Assembly (NCBI GenBank): GCA_907165275.2
Contig: OU015654.1
Span: forward strand, 7,023,501 to 7,087,500
DNA length: 64,000 nt
DNA from: Zygaena filipendulae
Lineage: Eukaryota; Arthropoda; Insecta; Lepidoptera; Zygaenidae
Direction: 5' to 3'
Below, in pieces: positions 47,401 to 55,041 of the stretch; position 1 is the first letter of the stretch, and each line of letters begins with the position of its first letter. Made by a program: the position numbers and the translations under genes. The notes below the pieces were generated by a model. That model had not been told where the DNA came from, made no database searches, and worked only from the letters and a program-made list of their open reading frames with translations.

Positions 47401-49370
47401 TAAAGCCCTAAAGGGGTGAAGAGGAAAAATCTTGTATAGACGTGGTTGAAAACGCGGAGGCTCAGCTACTATTAATTATATGAAGTAATTGCTTTTCTGA
47501 TTTATCAACGCCCGTCCAAGACCAACCAAGAAACATGAAACTTGACTATACAAGACTTATTTTCAAAATGACATGGACAACTGCTATGAAAGAATTTTTG
47601 GAAATTCAACACTTAATGGGTTGAAAACCGGGAAAGGGGTGCAAATTTGTACGGATGTACTGTCAGTTTTGAAATAATATTTATAGAAATCGATATTTAA
47701 ACTCTTCTTTTAAAATACGGAAATAATTAATTTTAGGGTTTTATGCCTCCAACATTCTCTACAGCCTATAGCGTCAACCCTTTAGGCTGAAAAAAAAATC
47801 AACACGGGTAAAACCGTGCAGGTCAGCTTATATTATTTTACAAGAAAAAATATTTTGTTCAACAAAAATACGTTGAGACAGATTTAGCCAGCGAAGATCT
47901 AGAGGAAAAATTAAAATTCAACTTTCCTTACCTTTTAGTTTCGTGTCAACTTATTTAATTTATTTCGTTCATAAGTAAAAGTATTTGATAGATTTAAAAA
48001 ATACTCAAATATTTTCTTACAAGTTGTAATGTTGTTGATCATAGTGAATCCTTGCTCTGGTGTTCGTGCTACGTTAAATTGAGAGGCGACGGATGATTTG
48101 GTTCGGTGACATGCCGATGGCTCGCGTCGTGTTGATTACATTATCATTTACAGAAACCTACTCTTTGACCCCCAAAGCAAAGGGAGTTTAGATTGATAGA
48201 TTGATAAATCACTTCTTGATAGATAGATATATTATTAACCGACTTCCCAAAAAGGAGGAGGTTCTCAATTCGTCTGAATGTTGTTTTTTTTGTTGTTGTA
48301 TGTTTGTTACGCGATTACTCGAAGACGGTTGGACCGATTTGGAAAATTCTTTTTTTGTATAAAAGGAACTTAGGTCTCATTACCACCAAGTCGGGATCTG
48401 ATGATGGGATCTTGGAATCCAAAAAAGAACTCTAAAAAATTATAGGCACACCTATAGCGATTATGGTATTGACAGCCAACCCACTGAAAAGCGAGAAATA
48501 AACAAAATTTTAACAAAAAAATAAAAACTGACTTCCAAAAACACAAAACTAAAGAGCTAAAAATAACAAAATACCGATTTAATGCGAAAGACAAAAATAC
48601 ACGTAATATTATTATTGGTTTATGCTACTTTTCTATTTTTACTCGTCGACTTGAGGAAAATATTTTGTTTCATTACAGTATTCGAGGTGAAAACTCGATC
48701 TGAAAAAGCAAGCTTAGCTGTTCAAATCAATGTAGACCGGCCGTTTTATTTCGCGCTCGAATACAAGTCCTTAATTCTATTTAACGGAGTCTACCGATCA
48801 TAGGTAGAGTAAGTTTATATAAACAGCACTATACACTAACCCGCATGTACCTATAGTACTATATCTTATCTTATAAATATATTTTTTATGCTTAAGGGGC
48901 TCCACTAGTTCACACTTAGCACCACTCACTAATAAACAAAATTTTAACAAAAACATGCACAACACTGCAAAAGGAAAAAAATAACAAAATATCTATAAGT
49001 ATACCGATTTAATTCGAAAGACAAGAATGCACGTAATATTGTTATTGAATGTCAATTAACATTAATTTATTGAACGTCTCTGTGCGACAATTTTATTTTT
49101 CAAAGCTTTACTTAAAATTAAGTCATCGTTAAAACGATTCTGAGTGCGGTCGTTAGCTGTTAAAATTATTAGTAAGTGTTTATTATCTTTCCAGAATTCG
49201 AAATAGTACCCGAATCGCTGATGCTCGCGGAAACGTTCAAGGCAGATCATCCGTTTATTTTCAAGTTATCACAAGGAAAAACCATTTTATTCGACGGTGT
49301 TTACAGAGTATAAGCACACATTACATGAAAGAAACATTAAAAATACTTTATTTATCGCTTGAATAAAATA
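38479..49370 (+). CDS. Secreted serpin, serpin-1 type, with two alternative C-terminal exons (whole gene)
   Basis: Joining 38520-38538, 40968-41056, 41523-41666, 42504-42707, 43050-43148, 45350-45490, 45694-45900 and 46953-47097 to either 48679-48803 or 49195-49313 gives open frames of 390 or 388 codons, normal for an insect serpin. Every junction has GT..AG. Intron 1 and the last intron are phase 1; the others are phase 0. Residues 1-16 form a signal peptide, so the product should be secreted, probably to haemolymph. The constant part has serpin landmarks such as NALYFKGSW, the strand motif [16 protein letters not shown] and the hinge [10 protein letters not shown]. Each last exon supplies the reactive loop and the C-terminal serpin signature. 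Known biology of the family: irreversible suicide inhibition of serine proteases, including those of the prophenoloxidase and Toll cascades. In Manduca serpin-1 the last exon is likewise chosen from an array. Which proteases are targeted here is inference. Confidence 0.93.
38520..38538 (+). CDS. Serpin exon 1 (coding part): first half of signal peptide
   Basis: Codes for MKLLVC plus the first base of a codon, followed at 38539 by a strong donor, GTGAGT. Spliced to exon 2, the split codon reads TTT and the N-terminus becomes [16 protein letters not shown], followed by ETPEE: a basic start, a hydrophobic core and small residues at the predicted cleavage site after A16. It is only 19 nt of coding sequence and sits 2.4 kb upstream of exon 2, so ORF-based annotation would miss it. 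It was chosen because exon 2 enters in the middle of a hydrophobic core in phase 1, and this upstream ATG exon fits that phase just behind a promoter. Confidence 0.85.
38996..39023. repeat. 12-bp hairpin in serpin intron 1
   Basis: CCGACACGTTGT and its exact complement with a 4-base loop, followed by T6. Confidence 0.7.
39125..39313 (+). pseudogene. Possible mariner-type transposase C-terminal fragment
   Basis: An open frame reads [20 protein letters not shown] and then [14 protein letters not shown], resembling the last segment of mariner transposases ('..LPERW...I..DG.Y'). No catalytic part is present. It runs into the repeat at 39280. Family is uncertain. Confidence 0.35.
39640..39800 (+). 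pseudogene. MADF-domain-like fragment in serpin intron 1
   Basis: One frame reads [20 protein letters not shown] then AEIALKW, matching the core of MADF DNA-binding domains (L-Y-D....YKNR..K..AW.EIA). MADF domains occur in host regulators and in transposon-associated proteins. This is about 45 codons without start or splice context, so probably a transposon remnant. Confidence 0.45.
40010..40111 (+). pseudogene. LINE reverse transcriptase fragment (RTE-like)
   Basis: The frame reads [20 protein letters not shown] then [13 protein letters not shown] and TAG. It matches the 'W....V.lfKKgd..l..nYRpI.LL...yKlfs' reverse transcriptase segment. Only about 33 codons, in serpin intron 1 and not part of the gene. 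Confidence 0.6.
40340..40800. repeat. Dispersed repeat in serpin intron 1
   Basis: 'gatttcgtcactgactcatt' and 'taaaaagctgaaatttggta' resemble the layout of 35280-35400 ('tttatcactgactgacctat', 'aggaacttgatatttagcat'), suggesting one family. Confidence 0.4.
40968..41056 (+). CDS. Serpin exon 2: end of signal peptide and helix A
   Basis: The acceptor is CAG at 40965-40967 and the donor GTGAGT is at 41057. The exon encodes FALTAITMA (signal core and cleavage site) and then [20 protein letters not shown], which matches the first helix of serpin-1 proteins. The ATG at 40991 within this exon starts an apparent ORF, but it is the penultimate residue of the signal peptide and not the true start. Confidence 0.88.
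41523..41666 (+). CDS. Serpin exon 3
   Basis: 48 codons, phase 0 at both ends, acceptor AG at 41521-41522 and donor GTAAGT at 41667. It contains the segment [18 protein letters not shown], the insect version of the conserved serpin 'SP.S...aL.ml..GA' region (strand 6B and helix B), followed by a helix C/D segment ([11 protein letters not shown]). Confidence 0.9.
41726..41905 (-). repeat. Dispersed repeat in serpin intron 3
   Basis: Reverse-oriented copy of the repeat at 18568-18847: shared stretches include the reverse complement of 'cctcacgatgttttccttca' and the segment with 'gtagggcact'. This family carries the 'cctgatggtaagtgattacc' block seen in many lepidopteran genomes. Confidence 0.6.
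42020..42281 (-). repeat. CTAGCTGT/CCCGCGG repeat in serpin intron 3
   Basis: Reverse copy with two successive 'cccgcgggaactccg'-like blocks and a terminal 'ggttagctag'. Internal duplication of the central part, as at 33127-33722. Confidence 0.7.
42410..42463 (+). repeat. ATTC microsatellite tail in serpin intron 3
   Basis: 'ctcaataaagtgtttttc' followed by repeated ATTC units. This looks like the 3' tail of a retroposed sequence. Confidence 0.5.
42504..42707 (+). CDS. Serpin exon 4
   Basis: 68 codons, acceptor CAG at 42501-42503, donor GTAAAA at 42708. It encodes helix D, the central strand ([16 protein letters not shown]), helix E and the helix F start: [17 protein letters not shown], equivalent to the 'vdf......a...IN.WV' motif of serpins. 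The reading frame stays open past the donor, so the true exon end rests on the join to exon 5, which restores the W-V-E-D-Q-T-N motif. Confidence 0.9.
43050..43148 (+). CDS. Serpin exon 5
   Basis: 33 codons, acceptor CAG at 43047-43049, donor GTAAAA at 43149. It encodes [15 protein letters not shown] and then [12 protein letters not shown], the classic serpin helix F and strand 3A region ('W...T...I.dli....l...t.lvLvNaiyFkG'). Confidence 0.92.
43490..43590 (+). repeat. Short dispersed repeat in serpin intron 5
   Basis: Shares 'tttactggaacttttgg' and about 90 surrounding bases with 34395-34490, where it directly follows a LINE C-terminal fragment. It may therefore be LINE 3' sequence. Confidence 0.45.
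43924..44768. mobile_element. MITE with 27-bp terminal inverted repeats in serpin intron 5 (outer element)
   Basis: The left end (43924-43950, starting GGGGTCATCTATAAATTACG) matches the reverse complement of 44742-44768 with about three to four mismatches. Both ends contain ATAAATTACGTCACACG. ATA flanks each side and may be the target duplication. A second element occupies 44056-44551 inside it. There is no coding capacity. The superfamily is not certain. Confidence 0.8.
44056..44551. mobile_element. MITE nested inside the outer MITE
   Basis: Perfect 20-bp inverted ends: GCTACTGCTCCACCTGCGTT at 44056-44075 and its reverse complement at 44532-44551, each flanked by AT. The interior is full of CGTTAA, GTTAAC and GCGCTAA motifs in both orientations, including 'tagcgcactaatttacgcgt' near the right end. 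These could be transposase-binding subterminal repeats. Non-coding. Confidence 0.8.
45350..45490 (+). CDS. Serpin exon 6
   Basis: 47 codons, acceptor CAG at 45347-45349, donor GTATAG at 45491. It starts with [19 protein letters not shown], continuing the 'FKG.W...F....T....F' serpin motif, and ends in the strand 2B/3B region. The donor is weaker than the others, but the join to exon 7 gives continuous serpin homology. Confidence 0.9.
45694..45900 (+). CDS. Serpin exon 7
   Basis: 69 codons preceded by a long T tract and CAG at 45691-45693, donor GTAAGT at 45901. It encodes [19 protein letters not shown] (strands 2B-3B), the helix G/H region and [14 protein letters not shown] (strand 2C and following), all typical of serpin-1 proteins. 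Confidence 0.93.
46033..46180 (+). repeat. Decayed CTAGCTGT repeat in serpin intron 7
   Basis: Starts CTAGCTGTTCCCCGC and then keeps only short pieces of the family, such as 'gagttcccgcagg' and 'aaatccgttc'. Confidence 0.5.
46350..46546 (+). repeat. CTAGCTGT/CCCGCGG repeat in serpin intron 7
   Basis: Contains 'cgatttcacccgcaatag', 'gccgcgggaattccgg' and the tail 'tataatattagtatagat', typical of full-length members of the family. Confidence 0.7.
46601..46905 (-). repeat. CTAGCTGT/CCCGCGG repeat in serpin intron 7, reverse
   Basis: Starts with the tail 'tactattatgaatgcgaaag' and 'gtttgtttgtttgttacgct', and ends 'gcgggtgaaaccgcgggga' just before exon 8. The central block is duplicated. Confidence 0.7.
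46953..47097 (+). CDS. Serpin exon 8: strand 5A and reactive-loop hinge, last constant exon
   Basis: 48 codons plus one base, acceptor CAG at 46950-46952, donor GTAAGA at 47098. It ends with [17 protein letters not shown] and a leftover G. The small-residue hinge (P15 Gly, P14 Ala, P12-P9 Ala) is that of an inhibitory serpin able to insert its loop. The break falls at P8/P7, the same place as in Manduca serpin-1, so that everything deciding specificity lies in the next exon. Phase 1 is compatible with both alternative last exons. Confidence 0.93.
48239..48630 (+). repeat. ACCGACTTCC dispersed repeat directly upstream of exon 9a
   Basis: Starts 'aaccgacttcccaaaaagga' and is related over most of its length to 17812-18423, sharing 'attataggcacacctatagc' and 'cttccaaaaacacaaaact'. 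Ends about 50 bases before exon 9a. Confidence 0.7.
48679..48803 (+). CDS. Serpin alternative last exon 9a (predicted P1 Arg)
   Basis: The acceptor TTACAG ends at 48678; the first two bases complete a Val codon. The loop reads [20 protein letters not shown], placing Arg at P1 and Ser at P1' when counted from the hinge, so a trypsin-like target is expected. The body matches the C-terminal serpin signature as [11 protein letters not shown], then ends [11 protein letters not shown] and TAG. AATAAA lies at 48931-48936 as a possible poly(A) signal. The same frame is open for about 30 codons upstream, but that part is intron and repeat. Confidence 0.87.
48920..49050 (+). repeat. Partial second copy of the repeat tail, upstream of exon 9b
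   Basis: Shares 'aataaacaaaattttaacaa', 'taccgatttaat', 'cgaaagacaa' and 'cacgtaatatt' with the end of the copy upstream of exon 9a. It suggests that repeat and exon were duplicated together. Confidence 0.6.
49195..49313 (+). CDS. Serpin alternative last exon 9b (predicted P1 Glu)
   Basis: The acceptor TTTCCAG ends at 49194; the first two bases complete a Glu codon. The loop reads [18 protein letters not shown], giving Glu-Ser at P1-P1' in the register used for exon 9a. Cleavage one or two residues further on (Ser or Leu) is an alternative. The body matches the serpin signature as [11 protein letters not shown], then [10 protein letters not shown] and TAA. AATAAA at 49362-49367 is a good poly(A) signal 50 bases downstream. 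The exon was chosen by phase, signature and stop; it is too short to appear as a long ORF. Confidence 0.87.
49362..49367 (+). terminator. Poly(A) signal after serpin exon 9b
   Basis: AATAAA lies 48 bases after the stop of exon 9b and is followed by AT-rich sequence. It is probably the distal 3' end of the gene. A mechanism choosing between this and an AATAAA at 48931-48936 after exon 9a would be expected. Confidence 0.5.
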
Positions 49371-49821
49371 CACTTTATTCCAAAATTGCTTCATTTTATC
49401 TGTCCTATAAATATTAAAAAACATCTAAGTCGGCTATAGTAAATATTAGATCGATTATGAAGCTGATTCGATATAGATCGATACGTCAGTAAAAATAATT
49501 TTGAATTTGTTTTCATTCTAAAATTTAGACAATCTATGAAACTTATTTTATTAAAGATTAAGGTAAATAATTTCCATATTAAGTTTCCAAACAAGTTAGA
49601 TTTCTAATTTATTCAAAGGAAAGTTTGTAAAACAATTTGTAATCTAACAAGGGCAGGCGACTTTATGTTTTATTTAAGTTCGAGCTCGAGCAAAGTGAAC
49701 AATTTATTAGTACCTATTTAGTGATTTCAGCATGATATTGCAAAAACTAATCTCGTAAATATTACAAACGAGTTATCAATAGACTACCTACATCCCTTCC
49801 TTACTAACGCAGGAGGCAACC

Positions 49822-50057
49822 CTTGCTAATATTGTAAATGTAAAAGTGTGTTTGTTTGTTTCTGTATCTTCTAATATATATAAATCACGTGTCACGTTGT
49901 TTGTCCGCGATGGACTCCGAAACTACTGAACGGATTTTGATAAAATTTTGTAACCATTTATAATATGGTTCAACTTAATAGATAGGATAGTTTTTATCCC
50001 GAAATTCCCGCGGGAACTCCGAAATTACCGAGGATGAAATCGCGGTGGACAGCTAGT
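49822..50057 (-). repeat. CTAGCTGT-family repeats, reverse
   Basis: A tail fragment at 49822-49862 is followed by a full 'aatatatataaatcacgtgt' subtype copy that ends 'gtggacagctagta'. Confidence 0.7.
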
Positions 50058-50264
50058 ATATTATAATCATTAAAGTCGACTCTGAGTGCGGCGGTTAAAG
50101 CCTGTAGCTGCTAATGTATCTTTTAATGGAAGGAGTTTAGTATTTTAAATAATGTAGGTTTGTAGTTAAATAAATCTAGATTGACGTTAGTGTTCCTTGA
50201 GCAGGGAAGAGCCAAGGCAAGGGCGGAGATGTAAGTACAAAATCTTATTGTACGAGTATACTTC

Positions 50265-50454
50265 TTTTATAAAATGAATTGCTGTTCGTTTATCTCGCTA
50301 AAACTCGTGAATGGCTGGACCGATTTGGCTTATTTTAGTCTTGAAATATTTGTGGGAAGTTCACGGAAGGTTTGTAGGTACCTATTAAAGAAAATTGGCA
50401 GTTCCTGCGGGAATTCCGAAACTCACGCGGGTGAAACCGCAGGGCACAGCTAGT
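50265..50454 (-). repeat. CTAGCTGT-family repeat, reverse
   Basis: 'atggctggaccgatttggct' to 'gaaaccgcagggcacagcta'. Confidence 0.65.
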
Positions 50455-51357
50455 ACCTAATAAGTAAGTATAAGTAAGTAAGTAGAAGTACCTAAGTAAT
50501 AATAAGAGTGGAAGTAAAAAAATATATTGTAATGTATATCAACGTAGGTATGTGACTTGGCAAAACGCCGCTGCACAGCGGGCAGTTAAAGATTAAAGTC
50601 GATAACGTACACTTGCAGTGGTTTTATATCAAAGACAAGCCTTCGCTGATATAGGTGTAAACAACATTCGTGTGATATGCAACATATTTTGTTACGAGTT
50701 ACAATTAAAAGAATGCAAGAAATTAATCAAGACTTTGTTATGAGGGGCATGACTGTACGTAGCTTCAGATTTGCGATATAGTGTCCGAAATAATATCAAT
50801 ATCCAATAAATTTTGAAACTCGTTGTATATTAATTATCCTGAAGTCTATGAAAATTTGAAATTTTCCCTCGTTATAGTTCTAGCGTAAGATAGACGGCCG
50901 GAAGGTGATACTGCAATTAGTTCTACTGGTTTTTGGGTCGATAAAGTTTAATTGTGCTAACAGGTAATAAGAGATTTTGCCCCTATCAAGTCATGGAGAA
51001 ACTTCATATCATGATATAAATACCTGGCCACCAGGGAACACATCTTGAAATATTCAAGTCTCTCATTATATTTCTGTTTGGGCTTGGATAGTACCTAAGG
51101 TGCTTTTTTTGTAATAAACTGAGCTGGATGAAATTTGTAAAATCTCAAATAAACCACGTAGTTTTATTATACACATTGCAGTTTCTTTTAAAAGGCATAT
51201 TCAAATATTTCCAATATTTAATTAAAACGTACAAATTTTAATTTAATAAGGAGACATTTTTACTATTAGATACTACTTTAATTTTTTATTTATTTTATTT
51301 ATTTAACAAAATCCACAGCACTTAACTTGTGTGGGTTTATTGTCATTTATTCTATCT
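50455..51357. other. Non-coding stretch downstream of the serpin gene
   Basis: Begins with AAGTA/TAAGTAAG repeats (50460-50500). The rest is AT-rich without recognised features. Confidence 0.4.
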
Positions 51358-51880
51358 ATTCTAATATATATAAATCACGTGTCACGTTGTTTGCCCGCGA
51401 TGGACTCCGAAACTACTGAACGGATTTTGATAAAATTTTGTAACCATTCATAAAATGGTCCAACTTAAAAGATAGGATAGTTTTTATCCCGGAATTCCCT
51501 CGGGAACTGAAGGACATAGAGTACTTTTTTCCCGCAACCTCTGCGGGAACTCCGAAATTACCGCGGATGAAATCGCGGGGGACAGCTAGTGTATATATAA
51601 AAATGAATCCCATTTCCCTTGGTCACGGCATCATGCGGGAACGGCTGGACTAAATAATTCTTTTTTGTTGTGCTTGTTATATTGTAAGGGGAAGAAGAAT
51701 ATAAGACGTTTGGAGTTCCTGTGAAAATTCCAAAACTCACGTGGGTGCATCTCCGAAGTGGTTGGACCGATTTTGACGGGACTTTCAATGCTAATTGGCT
51801 AATGTTATATAAAGAGTAACTTTGGAGTTCCTGTGAGAATTCCGAAACTCACGCGAGTGAAACCGCGGAGCACAGCTAGT
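51358..51880 (-). repeat. Two adjacent reverse CTAGCTGT-family repeats
   Basis: 51358-51590 is the 'aaatcacgtgtcacgttgtt' subtype with an internal duplication like that at 6048-6290. 51591-51880 is the GACA-tail subtype ending 'gagcacagctagtt' and is related to 56356-56565. Antisense ORFs here are repeat. Confidence 0.7.
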
Positions 51881-52282
51881 TGACGATAAATCCAATCCAA
51901 AAGCTGCGGCAAACGGAAGGATTTATCTCATTTTGTGTCCCTATAAACTAAATGTAAAAGTCAATTTCGCGATCAATGACGCAAGGGTCAGTTCATCCAA
52001 AACTTTGTTCAAATGACAATTGTTCAAATTATTATTTTACAAAAGGCTTAATTAAATTTTGAACTTTGTTAATTAAGAAAGCGTGTTTATCTGATACGAG
52101 ACTGGAAGGAAATAAATTTAAACACACTGCTGTGCCAAAGTTCGCAAATGAAAAGACAGCGCATTGACCGTGTGTTTTAATAAAAACATTTTGTTCTGCC
52201 TATAATATTTTCGATAATAGCGAGTGTTTACTAGTTTATGATTAACGCGAAATTGCGAACATAGCAAAAATCTTTTTCCATC

Positions 52283-52800
52283 GTGCCAAAAGAAGTTTTG
52301 CTTCAATTAATCAATGTAATCCGCCGGGCTCTCATCACAGCCGGTGCGCCAGCTGTACTTGAACCCAATGGGCTGGTGCGCGACGATGGCAAGCGGCCCA
52401 ACGGGATGACGTTGGTACCGTGGAAGATGGGCCGGTCTTTGGTATGGGACGCGACTTGCGTCCCATTGCGCCGTCTCATCTTCCAGCTTCGGTCGTGAAA
52501 GCTGGTTCCGCGGCAGCTTCTGCGGAGTCCCTCAAGCGGCGCAAATATATGGGTCCCTTAGTGGGGACTTTATGTTTGAGCCATTTGGGGTCGAAACTTT
52601 GGGGTCCAAGCGCCCGGCAACTATATAAAGAACTGGCGGTGCGACTGGTCGAGGCGTCGCGTGACCAGAAGGCTGGTGTTTACTTCGCCCAGCGAGTAAG
52701 CCTCGCTATCCAGCGGGGCAATGCCGCCAGCCTTTTGGGTAGGGGTCGGTACGCTACCAGTTGTGGAGGACCTAGGTCAAATTTTTTATTTGTAAATATA
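52283..52800 (+). pseudogene. Frameshifted mobile-element ORF remnant (C-terminal part)
   Basis: 52310-52470 encodes [20 protein letters not shown] then SLVWDATC; after a frame change 52480-52740 encodes SHLPASV, SAESLKRRKY, ARQLYKELAVRLVEASRD and FAQRVSLAIQRGNAASLLG. I recognise this as the C-terminal region that accompanies reverse transcriptases in some invertebrate elements. The DG.RP.G..LVPW....LVWD pattern may be a PD-(D/E)XK-type nuclease core; that is inference. A second frame change near 52560-52600 confirms decay. GC-rich against its AT-rich surroundings. Confidence 0.7.
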
Positions 52801-52824
52801 GTTATAATTTTAAATTTTCCATAA

Positions 52825-54056
52825 GTACTTACTTTATATTATATCCAATCGTAAGCCTTCTGTTTCTGCCTCCCCGAAGGCAGCAGAGGTGACTGCGTTG
52901 GGGCAGAGTCAGTACAGTGGGCAATCCCAATTGTAGCTCTTTAAGGTTTAATAAATATCTATAATTTCTTTTTATGAACCCTACATAAATTATAACTTTG
53001 TTAAATAATAATAATTAACATAAAAATATCACATAGGAAAAAATCATGTCCTCTTTGTGGCAAAGACAAAAAGTAGGTAGCCATCTGTGTTACGCGGAAT
53101 TTTTTAAAAGTGATTATTTGACTTGGGCAATTCTCGATAATTGAGATATCAGTGCTCACGTTAAGTGTTGACTGATCAGTTATTAAGAATTATTTGCATC
53201 AACAAAATTGTTTTAGTCGCTTTGTTTATTAAATTTTAAGATAGTAAGTCATACGTTTTACGACTTACTATTACTATACTATGTTGCAATAACGAGAATT
53301 ATTATTTATTTATTTATTGTTTGTTGTCAGGCAACATAGGTCGATAGATAAATACCTTACAAACAAACATAATGTATGCAAATTTATAAACATTGCTTGT
53401 TATTAAATAATAAGTACTTAATACCTATGTTAGTAAGACTATTTTTGAATATTTTTGGTTACTGGGTATTCCCAGTTTAAGTATAGGCAACTTTATAAAT
53501 TAAAGTAAAAAATCAGAATATAACTAAGATACATTATGCATTCTAATTGTAAGCTTAAAAGAAATAGAGATTATTATTATTTTTTTTCATTTATTTATTT
53601 ATCTTAAATTTAGGCTTTATTATTATTATTATTACTATTTTTGACACTGTGTCGCTCTGATGGTGGCTGTCGGTCTCCTGCCCCGGAAACTACTGTAAAC
53701 CACACCTTTCGGCCAAAAGTCTTCCTTCATAAAGGTGTCCAATTTGTATATTTAAGTATGTTATATCAAGCATCACTTCTGAGAATTAATATTTATATTA
53801 GGTAATAGGTATATCATATCCTAGTTCTGTTCTCGCGATTTTTTACGATTCTAGCCCTTATTTGATTGACCACTTCGGTCCCCCCAGCCAAATTGACATT
53901 CTACAATCGTTAACGCATAGAAAACTAAGTGTAACTAATCGTCATGTCACTTGGTCAGCCAATCAAAACACGTGGTGAAAACTAGAATGTCAATTTGCCC
54001 CGGGGGCTAGTGTCTCCTGGCACGCAAATGGCCAGCCCTTTTATATCTATCTATAT
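52825..54056. other. Non-coding stretch with repeat fragments
   Basis: 52850-52920 follows the element remnant ('ctgcctccccgaaggcagca'). 53640-53760 has a GC-richer fragment ('ctcctgccccggaaactact') probably from a transposon. Nothing else recognised. Confidence 0.35.
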
Positions 54057-54193
54057 TAATATTATGAAGAGGTAAAGTTTATGAATTTGAGAGTTTGTTG
54101 GGGAAAGAATTTTCAAAATCGGTTCAGTAGATCTAGAGATTACCCCGTACAACATCACAAACTCTCAAACTTTACCTCTTTATAATATTAGTA
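54057..54193. repeat. Fold-back made of two CTAGCTGT-family tails
   Basis: 'gaagaggtaaagttt' and 'tttgagagtttgttg' pair with 'caaactctcaaactttacct' and 'ctttataatattag', enclosing 'cggttcagtagatctagaga'. Confidence 0.6.
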
Positions 54194-54718
54194 CTTTTAG
54201 ATTTATCATTTAACTAACGCTTCCATACATTAAGGCACTTTATCTTTGTTCAATGTTAATTTTAAGTAAAAAATCGTAAAATACTTGAGCTAGAAAGTGC
54301 TTATCGAGGTTTGAAATTGGAAACGCGTTCATCAGCGTCCGGAAATTGTTGGTTCGTAGACGGCGCGACGCGGGTGAAGCTGACGGGTCACGACTCACGT
54401 GAGCTCATTATCCTGTCACGTGGCTCCAATTGCTCTCCAACAGATGTCACGACACGTCACCGTGTCATGTTATACGTACCCTAATGCTTCACGTACGGAA
54501 ATTCACCCGGTGGAATTGATTGGAACGTGTCAACGCTAACTAGCACGTAAGTGATGCGCAAGCGAAAAAAAATGCATCACAAGATTATTTTTATCGGCAT
54601 AGATCTATAACATTGTGTATAATTGTAACATGTACATGATTACTTTTATACCTACCTACTTTCTTCTTTTGTTGTCCTTGTGTGCTCCCCGTTCTCGCGG
54701 CTGTTCCGGGCTGTTTTT

Positions 54719-54790
54719 TAACCGACTTCCCAAAAAGGAGGAGGTACTCAATTCGACGCTTATGTTTTTTTTATGTTTATGTAATAGACA
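54719..54790 (+). repeat. Head fragment of the ACCGACTTCC repeat
   Basis: 'aaccgacttcccaaaaagga' and 'ggaggtactcaattcgacg'. Another head, reversed, is at 55985-56033. Confidence 0.6.
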
Positions 54791-55017
54791 TATTATGCAA
54801 TAAACTGTTTATAAGGACCTACCATAACAGAATGAATTGGAAATCCTTCAAAAAACCTTATTTAATTGATACATATTATGTCAGTGCTAACATCTAAAAA
54901 TATGGTAGGTATGTATTAACATCAAAAAATTACGTAATATTTTGTTAAAATTAGCAGTAAAAATTGTAAACAGGAATGATCCATCTCAATTTTATTTTTA
55001 TCATCGAAAATTTCAAA

Positions 55018-55041
55018 TGAAGAAGAAGAAGAAGAAGAAAA
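55018..55041 (+). repeat. GAA microsatellite
   Basis: About seven GAA/AGA units followed by 'atacatttatttcagcaca', a retroposon-tail layout. Confidence 0.7.

Noticed and set aside
48127..48180. Additional last exon after the acceptor-like 'catttacag' near 48151
   Set aside because: The following 40 bases reach a stop without any serpin signature.
48582..48678. Hydrophobic leader ([20 protein letters not shown]) in frame with exon 9a as a separate short protein
   Set aside because: It overlaps the ACCGACTTCC repeat and the polypyrimidine region before the acceptor; the open frame upstream is chance.
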